From Casp-Chloro-G3 sp002816715 (GTDB lineage Bacteria > Chloroflexota > Dehalococcoidia > Lucifugimonadales > UBA3495): a stretch of DNA of 24,587 nucleotides. A program made the translations under genes and the position numbers. Shown one piece after another: positions 1 through 6,368 of this stretch; the first letter of the stretch is position 1, and every line of letters begins with the position of its first letter. The notes under the pieces are model-generated. The model did no database searches, was not told the origin of the DNA, and was given only the letters and a program-made list of their open reading frames with translations. Location of the stretch: the NCBI GenBank assembly GCA_027623815.1, contig JAQBUV010000039.1, forward strand, positions 1 to 24,587, given 5' to 3'.

Positions 1-76
1 AGCGTTATCATCCAGTGACTTGGCATCGGACCTTCCAGCGGGAGACTATCTTAACTTGGCCCTTTCGCTGTCCTAA

Positions 77-385
77 CAATGGGGTCCACCTCACACCGTA
101 TTGAATGCAGTCGATATAACTACCGGCACGGTTCTCTCTGAGGAACTACAATCCCAAATAGACAACAGTCTGGGCAGGGTAGACTACGCCGCTGGGACTC
201 TCGGAGCCGCAGTTAAGTCTCCTTTCCACCTGGCCACAATACGGTTCAATGCTCTGGCTGCTAGCGGTCAGAGCGGCACTACTGTAAGGTTTGCTTCCCT
301 GGAAAATCCTCGTCGTAGCAAATCAGTTACCGCTGGCTTCGACAATACCGGCAGCCTCGGTTCGATTACCATCATCGCTGAATAA
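77..385 (+). pseudogene. Cohesin-like domain fragment (C-terminal part)
   Basis: The frame is open from 77, after an in-frame TAA at 74-76; a TTG at 101 is the only plausible start. The product has the C-terminal pattern of cohesin domains: a valine-rich strand followed by T-x-G, an IDNSLGRVDYAAGTLG stretch, then LATIRFNAL and a closing GSITI strand. Cohesin domains are about 140 residues and act outside the cell as protein-docking or cell-surface modules. Here only the last 95-100 residues are present, with no signal peptide and no upstream strands in this frame. The 25 codons before the stop (2-73) are in the same frame but do not complete the domain convincingly. I infer the decayed end of a larger secreted protein, or a gene broken by a nonsense or frameshift change near the window edge. 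No Shine-Dalgarno site precedes the TTG, so independent expression is doubtful. Confidence 0.5.
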
Positions 386-598
386 CGCCTCTCCGCAGCT
401 AGAGCGGGCACATCCCCAGAGACTTTGGTGACATCTGGCGGTTGACGGTCAGCTCAACTTGTTAGAACATATGTACGCTGCAGCCATTCAAATCCAAGCA
501 GGGAATATTTATCACGGAAAATTGCTCAAGGGAAATTCGATCATTGTTATTTTAATACGGTTATTTAGATCCAATTGAACTGAAAGGAATTACTTAAG

Positions 599-847
599 AT
601 GCAAGAAACATTGTCACGGGGAATGAACATTTACTATCGGGGATACGTGATTCACGAGGATATCAGGTCGCTTTACTACACGATTTATGGAATGCGACCG
701 GAACGGCAAGAAATGGCCAGCACTGGCACCTCACGACAGGCGATGGAATGGGTTGACCGGCTAATAGCTGAGCAGGGGCCCCCGAGTTTGATGGTCTGGT
801 CTAGCTTGTTTACCGGGACTCCCCTCTCGGCGATGACTAGCCTTTAA
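599..847 (+). CDS. Small hypothetical protein, 82 aa
   Basis: The ATG at 599 is preceded by AAAGGA about 9 bases upstream, a usable ribosome site. The product starts with a charged, tyrosine-rich block (residues 10-35, including YYRGYVIHEDIRSLYYTIYG), followed by a predicted helix up to about residue 60. The last 20 residues are unlike the rest and may be read-on after a damaged 3' end. An internal ATG at 623 is an alternative start, giving MNIYYRGYVIHED. I do not recognise the family. No signal peptide or membrane segment is visible. It stands alone, followed 24 bases later by a long hairpin (872-938). The amino acid mix looks like a real small protein rather than a chance frame, but function is unknown. 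Confidence 0.5.
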   Translation: MQETLSRGMNIYYRGYVIHEDIRSLYYTIYGMRPERQEMASTGTSRQAMEWVDRLIAEQGPPSLMVWSSLFTGTPLSAMTSL

Positions 848-871
848 CACACCTGGTAGTGATGGGTAATG

Positions 872-938
872 AGACGAAGAATCGGGCCGTTTACTGTATT
901 GCCGTTCGCCGTTTTGGAGGCCGGCCCGATTCTCGTCT
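872..938. repeat. Long inverted repeat with a 32-base loop
   Basis: The arms are AGACGAAGAATCGGGCCG (872-889) and CGGCCCGATTCTCGTCT (922-938). They are fully complementary apart from one bulged A. The loop of 32 bases contains GCCGTTCGCCGTT. There is no run of T after the second arm, so it is not a classical intrinsic terminator, though it could still end transcription of the small gene before it. It could also be a non-autonomous repeat element or a structured RNA end. Confidence 0.6.
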
Positions 939-1033
939 AGCCGCCTCCCCAGTATGATACGCTTGGAAATACTGAGGTATCCTATCCTGGCACGTCCTGG
1001 CACGGTCAGATTAGCTTGGGGAGATAGGTTTAC

Positions 1034-1771
1034 GTGAACGACAATGCTGAACCTGGCGCGGCCGGCCCAAAGACCATAACGTACCGCAGAGTCGTTGACC
1101 TCAGTCATCGGATTCATCCAAACATACCCCAGTGGCCTGGCGACCCAAGAGTCGAAATTGAGACCGTGGCCCAGATAGCCGCCGAAGGTTATAATTTGCG
1201 CCGGGTTTCCCTGGGAGAGCATACCGGCACCCACATCAACGCCCCCAACAGCTTTCATGGTGGCGGGATCAGCATCGACAGTTATGACGCACAATCGCTA
1301 GTTGCTCCGGCTATTGTTTTGGATATTGCTGGCCGCTCAGCGGGAGACTCCAACTACCTGCTGACCGTGGATGACGTTCACGCTTGGGAGCAACGGTTCG
1401 GCTCGGTGCCAGCAGGGAGCATAGTTTTGCTATACTCCGGGTGGCAGGAAAAATGGGATTCTCCTCAGGACTTTCTCAACTTGGATTCCAATGGCGTGGG
1501 GCACTTTCCTGGGTTTGGCCTCGAGGCAGTCCGCTTTTTAGTTAACGAGCGTCGGATCGGCGGCATTGGGATCGATACTCACGGCGTCGACGGCGGTCAA
1601 GACCAGACTTTTGCGGTTAACCGGCTGATGCTGGAGCGGCCAAGAATCGTTCTGGAAAACCTCACCAACCTGGAGGAGTTGCCTCCGACTGGAACTACAC
1701 TGGCAATCGGTATTTTGCGTTTACTGGCAGGTAGTGGCTCTCCCGCCTCGGTACTGGCCCTGGTTACCTGA
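1034..1771 (+). CDS. Cyclase family protein (kynurenine formamidase-like metal hydrolase)
   Basis: A GTG start at 1034 follows GGGGAGATAGG at a normal distance. At 245 aa the length fits the cyclase family, which includes kynurenine formamidase and isatin hydrolase, cytosolic Zn/Mn hydrolases that open amide or lactam rings. Visible landmarks are VDLSHRIHPNIPQWPGDP near the N-terminus, HTGTHINAPNSFH at residues 63-75, GIGIDTHGVD at about 177-186, and a C-terminal VLENLTNLEELPP block that carries the family glutamate. The family metal motif is HxGTHxDxPxH. Here the aspartate is Asn69 and the last histidine is displaced to residue 75, so one usual metal ligand is changed. I cannot name the substrate. 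No companion tryptophan-pathway gene is near; the neighbour is a convergent GlcG/HbpS-type gene. Confidence 0.85.
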   Translation: MNDNAEPGAAGPKTITYRRVVDLSHRIHPNIPQWPGDPRVEIETVAQIAAEGYNLRRVSLGEHTGTHINAPNSFHGGGISIDSYDAQSLVAPAIVLDIAGRSAGDSNYLLTVDDVHAWEQRFGSVPAGSIVLLYSGWQEKWDSPQDFLNLDSNGVGHFPGFGLEAVRFLVNERRIGGIGIDTHGVDGGQDQTFAVNRLMLERPRIVLENLTNLEELPPTGTTLAIGILRLLAGSGSPASVLALVT

Positions 1772-1810
1772 ATCAGCATGACCCGTCAGCAGTGAATAGA
1801 TATAGAACAG

Positions 1811-1830
1811 GGGCGGTTTTATTTCTGCCC
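1811..1830. terminator. Possible bidirectional terminator hairpin
   Basis: GGGCGG (1811-1816) can pair with CTGCCC (1825-1830), including one G-T pair, around an AT-rich loop of 8. It lies between two convergent genes. There is no T-tract after either arm, so the call is weak. Confidence 0.3.
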
Positions 1831-1861
1831 TCGTCCGATTCGGTCACCAGGGCCGGTAATT

Positions 1862-2257
1862 CTACAGTTTCGCTACGCCCGCCTTGGCGCAGTCCTCATC
1901 CTGCTGGCTGGTACCGCCACCCACACCGCATGCGCCCTCAACAACTCCGTTGCGAATAATTGGCACCGCTCCCTGTCCCAGAATCATCTCTCCACCTGAG
2001 GCGGCGGCAACCCCTCTCGGTGTGGGCTGATCGGCCCGTTCCTGCATCTCGCCACTGGGACGCCCAAAGGCCGACGATCCAACCGCTTTGCCGATGCATC
2101 CGTAGCCGCTGGCCCAGATCGCGCCATCCATCTTGTTCATGGCGATGAGCCGTCCGCCGCCATCCACCACCGCCGCGCTGACTTTGATGTTCAGTTCCTC
2201 AGCCTGGGCAATGGCCCCGTCCAAAATCAGTTTCGCTTCTTCAAGCGTGATAGCCAT
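1862..2257 (-). CDS. GlcG/HbpS family protein (heme-binding-like), 131 aa
   Basis: The start is the ATG at 2257 because GGAGGACAAAA sits directly before it. An upstream in-frame start at 2326 has no such site. The product shows the family hallmarks: the N-terminal MAITLEEAKLILDGAIAQAE helix, a VSAAVVDGGGRLIAMNKMDGA strand-turn (residues 26-46), a YGCIGKAVGSSAFGRPS helix, and the C-terminal GGEMILGQGAVPII and GACGVGGGTSQQDEDCAKAG blocks. GlcG/HbpS proteins are small octamer-forming alpha/beta proteins; some bind heme or corrinoids, and others are orphans in glycolate or aromatic clusters. No signal peptide is present, so the product should be cytosolic. A strong minus-strand promoter lies at 2348-2376. 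The neighbouring cyclase is convergent, so a shared pathway is only suggested. Confidence 0.85.
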   Translation of the reverse strand: MAITLEEAKLILDGAIAQAEELNIKVSAAVVDGGGRLIAMNKMDGAIWASGYGCIGKAVGSSAFGRPSGEMQERADQPTPRGVAAASGGEMILGQGAVPIIRNGVVEGACGVGGGTSQQDEDCAKAGVAKL

Positions 2258-2347
2258 TTTTGTCCTCCATATTGAAAGTCGGCTAATTCTAACGCCTATT
2301 GCTAGTTGGGCCAAGTGGCGGCCCAATTTTATAAATCAAGGCGTCTG

Positions 2348-2376
2348 ATGATATACTCCTTTGGTGACTATATCAA
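2348..2376 (-). promoter_or_regulatory. Sigma70-like promoter for the GlcG/HbpS-type gene
   Basis: Read on the minus strand: TTGATA, 17-base spacer, TATCAT, each hexamer 5/6 to consensus. The predicted transcript start is near 2341, about 84 bases before the ATG at 2257. Confidence 0.6.
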
Positions 2377-2400
2377 AACTCGACGGCTAGAAGGAAATTA

Positions 2401-2469
2401 TCCTTCGACAGGCTCAGGATGAGCGGACAGGATTAGCGCCACCGCTCATGGTGAGCTTGTCGAACCATG
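2401..2469. repeat. REP/MITE-like hairpin element, copy 1
   Basis: A long imperfect palindrome with outer arms TTCGACAGGCTCA and TGAGCTTGTCGAA (one mismatch) and inner GATGAGCGG / CCGCTCAT. A second copy lies in the opposite orientation at 22497-22557 with the same arms and a different centre. Arm conservation with a variable centre is typical of dispersed palindromic elements. It lies between the GlcG/HbpS-type promoter and hisF. Confidence 0.8.
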
Positions 2470-2532
2470 TTTTGAGACAGTTTCTCATTACTCTAACCTA
2501 GTCCAACCTGAATTTGAGACCCCAAGAACAAG

Positions 2533-3351
2533 ATGCTGACCAAACGAATAATTCCTTGCCTCGACGTAGACGCCGGACGCGTGGTTAAGGGAACCAGCTT
2601 TGTCGATCTTCGTGACGCTGGCGACCCGGTGGAGTTGGCCGCGCTCTATGACCGGGAAGGTGGCGACGAGCTAGTGTTTCTGGACATCACCGCCAGTTCC
2701 GATTCCCGGAATACGATGATCGATGTGGTCAAGCGGGTATCAGAGCAGGTGTTCATCCCCCTGACCGTCGGCGGAGGCATTCGCAGTGTTGAAGACATGC
2801 GCCGCATGCTCAACGCCGGAGCGGACAAGGTGTCGGTTAACACTGCCGCCATCAGCAACCCGGACCTGATCCGGCAAGGGGCGCACCAGTTCGGCAACCA
2901 GTGCATCGTGGTGGCTATCGACGCCAAGCGCGTGTCACAGGACGCGAATATTGAGGCCGTCACGGCAGCGGCCGTTTCTCTGGATGAGGGTTCCAGGTGG
3001 GAAGTATATACCCACGGTGGCCGGAATCCGACCGGCCTCGACGCTGTCAAGTGGGCGGTCAGGGCGGTTGAACTTGGCGCGGGCGAGATTTTGCTGACCA
3101 GCATGGATGCCGATGGACGACTTGCCGGATATGATGTGGAGTTGACTCGTGCCGTCTCCCAAGCGGTGCCGGTGCCGGTCATTGCCAGCGGTGGCGCGGG
3201 AAATTTGGAGCATCTGCACCAGGCATTTACCGATGGCGCCGCCGACGCCGTCCTGGCCGCCAGCATTTTCCATTTCGGCACCTACTCAATCGAACAGGCC
3301 AAGGAATACCTGGAGGAACGCGGGGTTCCGGTGCGCCGAATGTCGGCCTGA
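2533..3351 (+). CDS. hisF: Imidazole glycerol phosphate synthase, cyclase subunit HisF
   Basis: HisF uses ammonia delivered by HisH to convert PRFAR into imidazole glycerol phosphate and AICAR, in cytosolic histidine synthesis. The (beta/alpha)8 barrel is clear throughout. Asp11 lies in RIIPCLDVDAGRVVKG and Asp130 in VVAIDAKR; these are the two catalytic aspartates. The phosphate sites LTVGGGIRSVEDMR (about 78-90) and VIASGGAGNLEHL are intact. At 272 aa it is longer than the usual 250-258 because of an insert of roughly 15 residues after AIDAKR (about 134-152). The ribosome site before ATG 2533 is weak (AAGAAC). It is the first gene of a three-gene unit with a HAD hydrolase and hisIE. hisH and hisA are not in the window. 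Confidence 0.97.
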   Translation: MLTKRIIPCLDVDAGRVVKGTSFVDLRDAGDPVELAALYDREGGDELVFLDITASSDSRNTMIDVVKRVSEQVFIPLTVGGGIRSVEDMRRMLNAGADKVSVNTAAISNPDLIRQGAHQFGNQCIVVAIDAKRVSQDANIEAVTAAAVSLDEGSRWEVYTHGGRNPTGLDAVKWAVRAVELGAGEILLTSMDADGRLAGYDVELTRAVSQAVPVPVIASGGAGNLEHLHQAFTDGAADAVLAASIFHFGTYSIEQAKEYLEERGVPVRRMSA

Positions 3352-3412
3352 GATTGCCGCCAAAGAAACATCGGGGTTCATAGTAGAACTACGGGGGCTT
3401 GATCGCACAGTC

Positions 3413-4108
3413 ATGGGTCGCATTACCACGGTAATATTCGATATGTTCAATACGCTGGTCGAAGATGGTGAGACCTATTGGATGGCCAGCTTTCAGCGCA
3501 TCGTCCAGGAGCAGAACTTGAAGGCCAATGCCATAGAACTGAGAAAAGAATGGTCATCCGGCGACCAAGCCTTTCGGGATAGACGGACTAACGGCCAATT
3601 GCCCTTCCAGACTTATTACAACGCCTGGCTGGGTGGCTTTGAGCGCACCTTCGCTGCCTTGGAATTGAACGGAGACCCCGCCGACGCGGTGCGCATCGTT
3701 CTGGAAGATATGGGACAACGGCCGATTCATACCGATACGGTGCAGGCTTTGGAATTGCTGCAAGAACAGTGCCATATTGCGGTGCTATCCAACGCCGATG
3801 ACCGCTTTCTCAATCCGGTGGTCGAGCGGCTGGGCATTTCCTTCGAGGCGGTGCTTTCCTCAGAGGCGGCCCAATGTTACAAGCCGCGTCCCGAACTGTT
3901 CCACAATATGCTGCGACGATTGGATGTATCTCCCCAAGAGGCAGTCTATGTCGGAGACCGTCAGTATGAAGATGTGCAAGGGGCCAGTAAGGCAGGTATG
4001 CGGGCAATCTGGCTAAACCGCGACCGCGTCGCCTTGGACCCAAACCTGACTGAGCCGGACCATCATGTAGAGAGTTTGCTGGAAATACCAACATTGGTTG
4101 ACCGCTAA
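3413..4108 (+). CDS. HAD superfamily hydrolase within the histidine cluster
   Basis: The start at ATG 3413 puts HAD motif I right at the N-terminus (TTVIFDMFNTLVEDG, nucleophile Asp10). The frame is open far upstream only because it shadows hisF. The later motifs are intact: VLSNADD (Ser126), CYKPRPELF (Lys157) and VYVGDRQYEDVQGA (Asp182, Asp187). The 231 aa length and helical cap between about 20 and 100 fit subfamily I. The residue two after the nucleophile is Phe12, not Asp. Most HAD phosphatases have Asp there as general acid, whereas haloacid dehalogenases have an aromatic residue. The gene sits 61 bases after hisF and 36 before hisIE, so co-transcription is likely. Context suggests a histidinol-phosphate phosphatase; the missing acid argues for caution. 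The start lacks a close Shine-Dalgarno site. Confidence 0.85.
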   Translation: MGRITTVIFDMFNTLVEDGETYWMASFQRIVQEQNLKANAIELRKEWSSGDQAFRDRRTNGQLPFQTYYNAWLGGFERTFAALELNGDPADAVRIVLEDMGQRPIHTDTVQALELLQEQCHIAVLSNADDRFLNPVVERLGISFEAVLSSEAAQCYKPRPELFHNMLRRLDVSPQEAVYVGDRQYEDVQGASKAGMRAIWLNRDRVALDPNLTEPDHHVESLLEIPTLVDR

Positions 4109-4144
4109 CCAAGAACCAAGGAATAGAGACGAGGAATACATACA

Positions 4145-4765
4145 ATGAAAGTTAAACTGAATGAGAAGGGGCTGGTGCCTGCCATCGCCCAGGACATCAA
4201 TACCGGCCGGGTGTTGATGCTGGGCTACATGAACCCAGGTTCGCTCAAAAGAACCGTTGAAGGCGGCCAGGTGTGGTTCTACAGCCGCAGTCAGGAAGAC
4301 CTGTGGCACAAAGGCGAAATTTCGGGCAACTACCTGAACTTGAAAGAGGCATGGTTAGACTGCGACTCAGACACCATTCTGCTGCAAGTGGTACCCGACG
4401 GCCCCACCTGCCACACTGGGGAAACGTCCTGTTTCTTCACGCCAATGGAGGGATTCCCTGAAGAGTATGAGTCCACCGAGTCGGGTTCCGGCGTGTTGGA
4501 CGAGTTATTTGCGGTGGTTCAAGACCGCCAACGGGAACAGCCCGAAGGCAGTTACACCGCCCAGTTGCTGCAGGAAGGGGTTGGCCGGGTGGCGCAGAAA
4601 GTGATTGAAGAGGCGGGAGAGACCGCCATTGCCGCCGTTGCCGGAGACCTGGAACATTTGCCCGAAGAGATGGCCGACCTGCTATACCATTCCCTGGTGC
4701 TGTTGGCGGCTTCCGGAGTTAAACCCAGCGCAGTCTGGGAAGCATTACAGAAACGCCGCCGGTGA
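4145..4765 (+). CDS. hisIE: Bifunctional phosphoribosyl-AMP cyclohydrolase / phosphoribosyl-ATP pyrophosphatase
   Basis: A fused HisI-HisE carries out the second and third steps of histidine synthesis: pyrophosphate removal from PR-ATP (HisE part), then ring opening of PR-AMP (HisI part). Residues 1-105 are HisI: QDINTGRVLMLGYMN, VWFYSRSQEDLWHKGEISGN, the metal motif DCDSDT (72-77) and GPTCHTGETSCFF with Cys89 and Cys96. Residues 117-206 are HisE, with VIEEAGET and EEMADLLYH providing the acidic magnesium site. The 206 aa length is normal for the fusion. GACGAGG precedes the ATG. It closes the hisF-HAD-hisIE unit and is convergent with the S51 peptidase gene 51 bases on. Confidence 0.96.
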   Translation: MKVKLNEKGLVPAIAQDINTGRVLMLGYMNPGSLKRTVEGGQVWFYSRSQEDLWHKGEISGNYLNLKEAWLDCDSDTILLQVVPDGPTCHTGETSCFFTPMEGFPEEYESTESGSGVLDELFAVVQDRQREQPEGSYTAQLLQEGVGRVAQKVIEEAGETAIAAVAGDLEHLPEEMADLLYHSLVLLAASGVKPSAVWEALQKRRR

Positions 4766-4816
4766 AATTGCCCACCAGCTACCCTGTTGGAACAGTCTGC
4801 CGTGCCGGGATGTTAA

Positions 4817-5503
4817 CTACACGTCGGGCGGCAGATTATCACCAGACTGGTAAACCGACCAGTCGGCCCCTCGGTAGACCGTGACTTTCCCAGAGCCTAC
4901 CACCCGCCAATTGCCTGGGCCTCCCAAACACCCGGTTCGGGCGTCAATGCCAAAGACAATTGTATCGGCAGGTACCTGTCCTTGAAGTTCGCGTGAAGTA
5001 TCCTCCGGGTTGCCGCGTTCGTGGTGGGGCAGCACCGCTATCCCCGGCGTAATCGCCAAAGCATCCACCCAGTGTCCCAATCTGGGACGTCGCATCAATG
5101 AACCCATTGCCATCGCCCCCGCGCTAGACCCGGCCAATACTGTGCCCCGCTCTACCGCCGCCAGAATAGCACTCAACAGCAGTGAGTCGCGCACAGTAGC
5201 TAACAAATGGTCGGGGCTGCCGCCGGTGAAGTAGATTACGCCGGCGCCTTCTATGCCCTTGACCAGTTCGGCGTCTTCGGCGTGTTCTCGCTCCAGCACC
5301 ATTAACTGGCTGGCGTTTCCGCCCAGACTGGAAAAATGCCTGACTCCATCGTTGGCCGCCTTGGCCGGGCCAGTGACCGCAGCGGTGGGAATAACTACCA
5401 CCCGGGCCGGGTCTTGCCCTGATGCCCTCATAATCTCCCGGTCCATATCTTCACACCCGGCGCGAAATTCTTCGCCGCCAACCAACCCAATTATGCCGGC
5501 CAT
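4817..5503 (-). CDS. Peptidase S51 family protein (cyanophycinase-like)
   Basis: The start is ATG 5503, with GGGAGC 7 bases upstream. The product is 228 aa with the class I glutamine-amidotransferase-like fold of family S51, which contains cyanophycinase and alpha-aspartyl dipeptidase. Landmarks are GIIGLVGGEEF at the N-terminus, RVVVIPTAA (34-42), VIYFTGGSPDHLL (89-101), and the nucleophile elbow GSSAGAMAM (125-133) with Ser127 as likely nucleophile. HH at 160-161 is a candidate for the catalytic His. No signal peptide is seen, so an intracellular serine peptidase is likely. No cyanophycin synthetase is in the window, so activity on cyanophycin is not supported by context; a dipeptidase role is equally possible. 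It has its own extended -10 promoter. Confidence 0.85.
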   Translation of the reverse strand: MAGIIGLVGGEEFRAGCEDMDREIMRASGQDPARVVVIPTAAVTGPAKAANDGVRHFSSLGGNASQLMVLEREHAEDAELVKGIEGAGVIYFTGGSPDHLLATVRDSLLLSAILAAVERGTVLAGSSAGAMAMGSLMRRPRLGHWVDALAITPGIAVLPHHERGNPEDTSRELQGQVPADTIVFGIDARTGCLGGPGNWRVVGSGKVTVYRGADWSVYQSGDNLPPDV

Positions 5504-5544
5504 TGCTTTGCTCCCAAAGATAGAATTCCCTAGCTGTTCGCCCC

Positions 5545-5553
5545 ATTGTAGCA
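5545..5553 (-). promoter_or_regulatory. Extended -10 promoter for the S51 peptidase gene
   Basis: On the minus strand, TGCTACAAT is an extended -10 (TGn plus TACAAT, 5/6). No good -35 is seen at 17 bases. It lies 42 bases before the start codon. Confidence 0.4.
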
Positions 5554-5589
5554 GACTGATTGTGGCAGACCTATGTGAGAGACCTCAGA

Positions 5590-5618
5590 TTGACCCTTCA
5601 CTTTGCCCCAGCTAGAAT
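5590..5618 (+). promoter_or_regulatory. Sigma70-like promoter for the VOC gene
   Basis: TTGACC, 17-base spacer, TAGAAT, each 5/6 to consensus. The predicted transcript start is near 5625, about 60 bases before ATG 5685. It is divergent from the S51 promoter about 40 bases away. Confidence 0.65.
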
Positions 5619-5684
5619 GCAACCACTTGGCGCAAGCCTTATTGAAATCCTGCCTGGTCAATTCCTAACTTTCTGGAGGGAGCA

Positions 5685-6086
5685 ATGTTCAACTTTGTGC
5701 ATCATGTGCGTATCTTGGTTCATAACGCCGATGATATGGTCAAATACATGGAAGACAACTTCGGCATGGAGCCGGTGAAGGTGCAGGTATACGAGAAGCG
5801 CGGCATGAAGAACGCAATTTATCAAGTGGGCCAGACCAATCTGGAGTTCACTGAGCCCCTGGACTCCGCCTCCAAGATGGGCCAATTTTTGTACCGGGAA
5901 GGCCCCGGCGTCTACCACATTGCTTTTGGAGTGGACAATATCGTGCAAGCGGCCAGGGATTTGGCGGCCAAAGGTAACCAGATGCCGGGACAGGATGGCC
6001 TCAGCCAAAGCGCCGAGGGTTACATGACCGCTAACATAGACCCGGCGAGCGCCTTGGGATTTCCTTTCCAGATTGCCGAGGGCTAA
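5685..6086 (+). CDS. VOC (glyoxalase / methylmalonyl-CoA epimerase-like) protein, 133 aa
   Basis: GGAGGGAGC lies directly before the ATG. The protein has the paired beta-alpha-beta-beta-beta units of the vicinal oxygen chelate fold: FNFVHHVRILVHNADDMVKYMEDNFGMEP, LEFTEPLD and YHIAFGVDNIVQAARDLAAKG. The usual four metal ligands map to His6 or His7, Glu54, His78 and a C-terminal acid. At the last position the sequence reads GFPFQIAEG, so Gln129 appears to stand where Glu is common. The wording resembles methylmalonyl-CoA epimerase more than glyoxalase I. No mutase genes are nearby, so the substrate is not known. The gene stands alone with its own promoter. Confidence 0.8.
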   Translation: MFNFVHHVRILVHNADDMVKYMEDNFGMEPVKVQVYEKRGMKNAIYQVGQTNLEFTEPLDSASKMGQFLYREGPGVYHIAFGVDNIVQAARDLAAKGNQMPGQDGLSQSAEGYMTANIDPASALGFPFQIAEG

Positions 6087-6253
6087 CCCAGATGAGTTGA
6101 ATCACCTCGGGGACAGCCACCTGAAATTAGGATGAACCTGGGCGCTGGTCTGTCGGGTTTGCTTTGCCGAAAATGGCATCCTACTAATCCAAGAATAGAA
6201 CGCTTCAATCTCAGATTCTAGGCCGAAGTCATGCTCAGCGTGCGCTTGGATTG

Positions 6254-6262
6254 TGTTAGTAT
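6254..6262 (+). promoter_or_regulatory. Possible extended -10 element upstream of argS
   Basis: TGTTAGTAT (TGn plus TAGTAT) lies 107 bases before the argS ATG in a 282-base gap. No matching -35 is seen at 17 bases. I saw no T-box-like element in the leader by eye. Confidence 0.3.
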
Positions 6263-6368
6263 GAGTGTCGGTTGCCTTTGTTTATTTGGGTGTTTATTCG
6301 GGTTAGAGTAAAAGGGCAGCCCAAATTCCTTCAAGGCAAATCCTTATCTGCAGAGAGGTATATCGGCC

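Noticed and set aside
761..1294. Long minus-strand open frame opposite the cyclase start
   Set aside because: It overlaps the well-supported cyclase and its ribosome site; the translation is arginine- and serine-rich with no domain pattern.
2646..3281. 211-codon minus-strand open frame inside hisF
   Set aside because: It is the antisense shadow of a clear hisF gene; composition is Ser/Pro/Arg-rich, typical of antisense GC-rich coding DNA.
3149..3412. Upstream extension of the HAD gene
   Set aside because: These codons overlap hisF in another frame and put 88 extra residues before HAD motif I, which normally lies at the N-terminus.
6087..6368. T-box leader upstream of argS
   Set aside because: No recognisable T-box sequence and no terminator/antiterminator pair with a T-tract was found.
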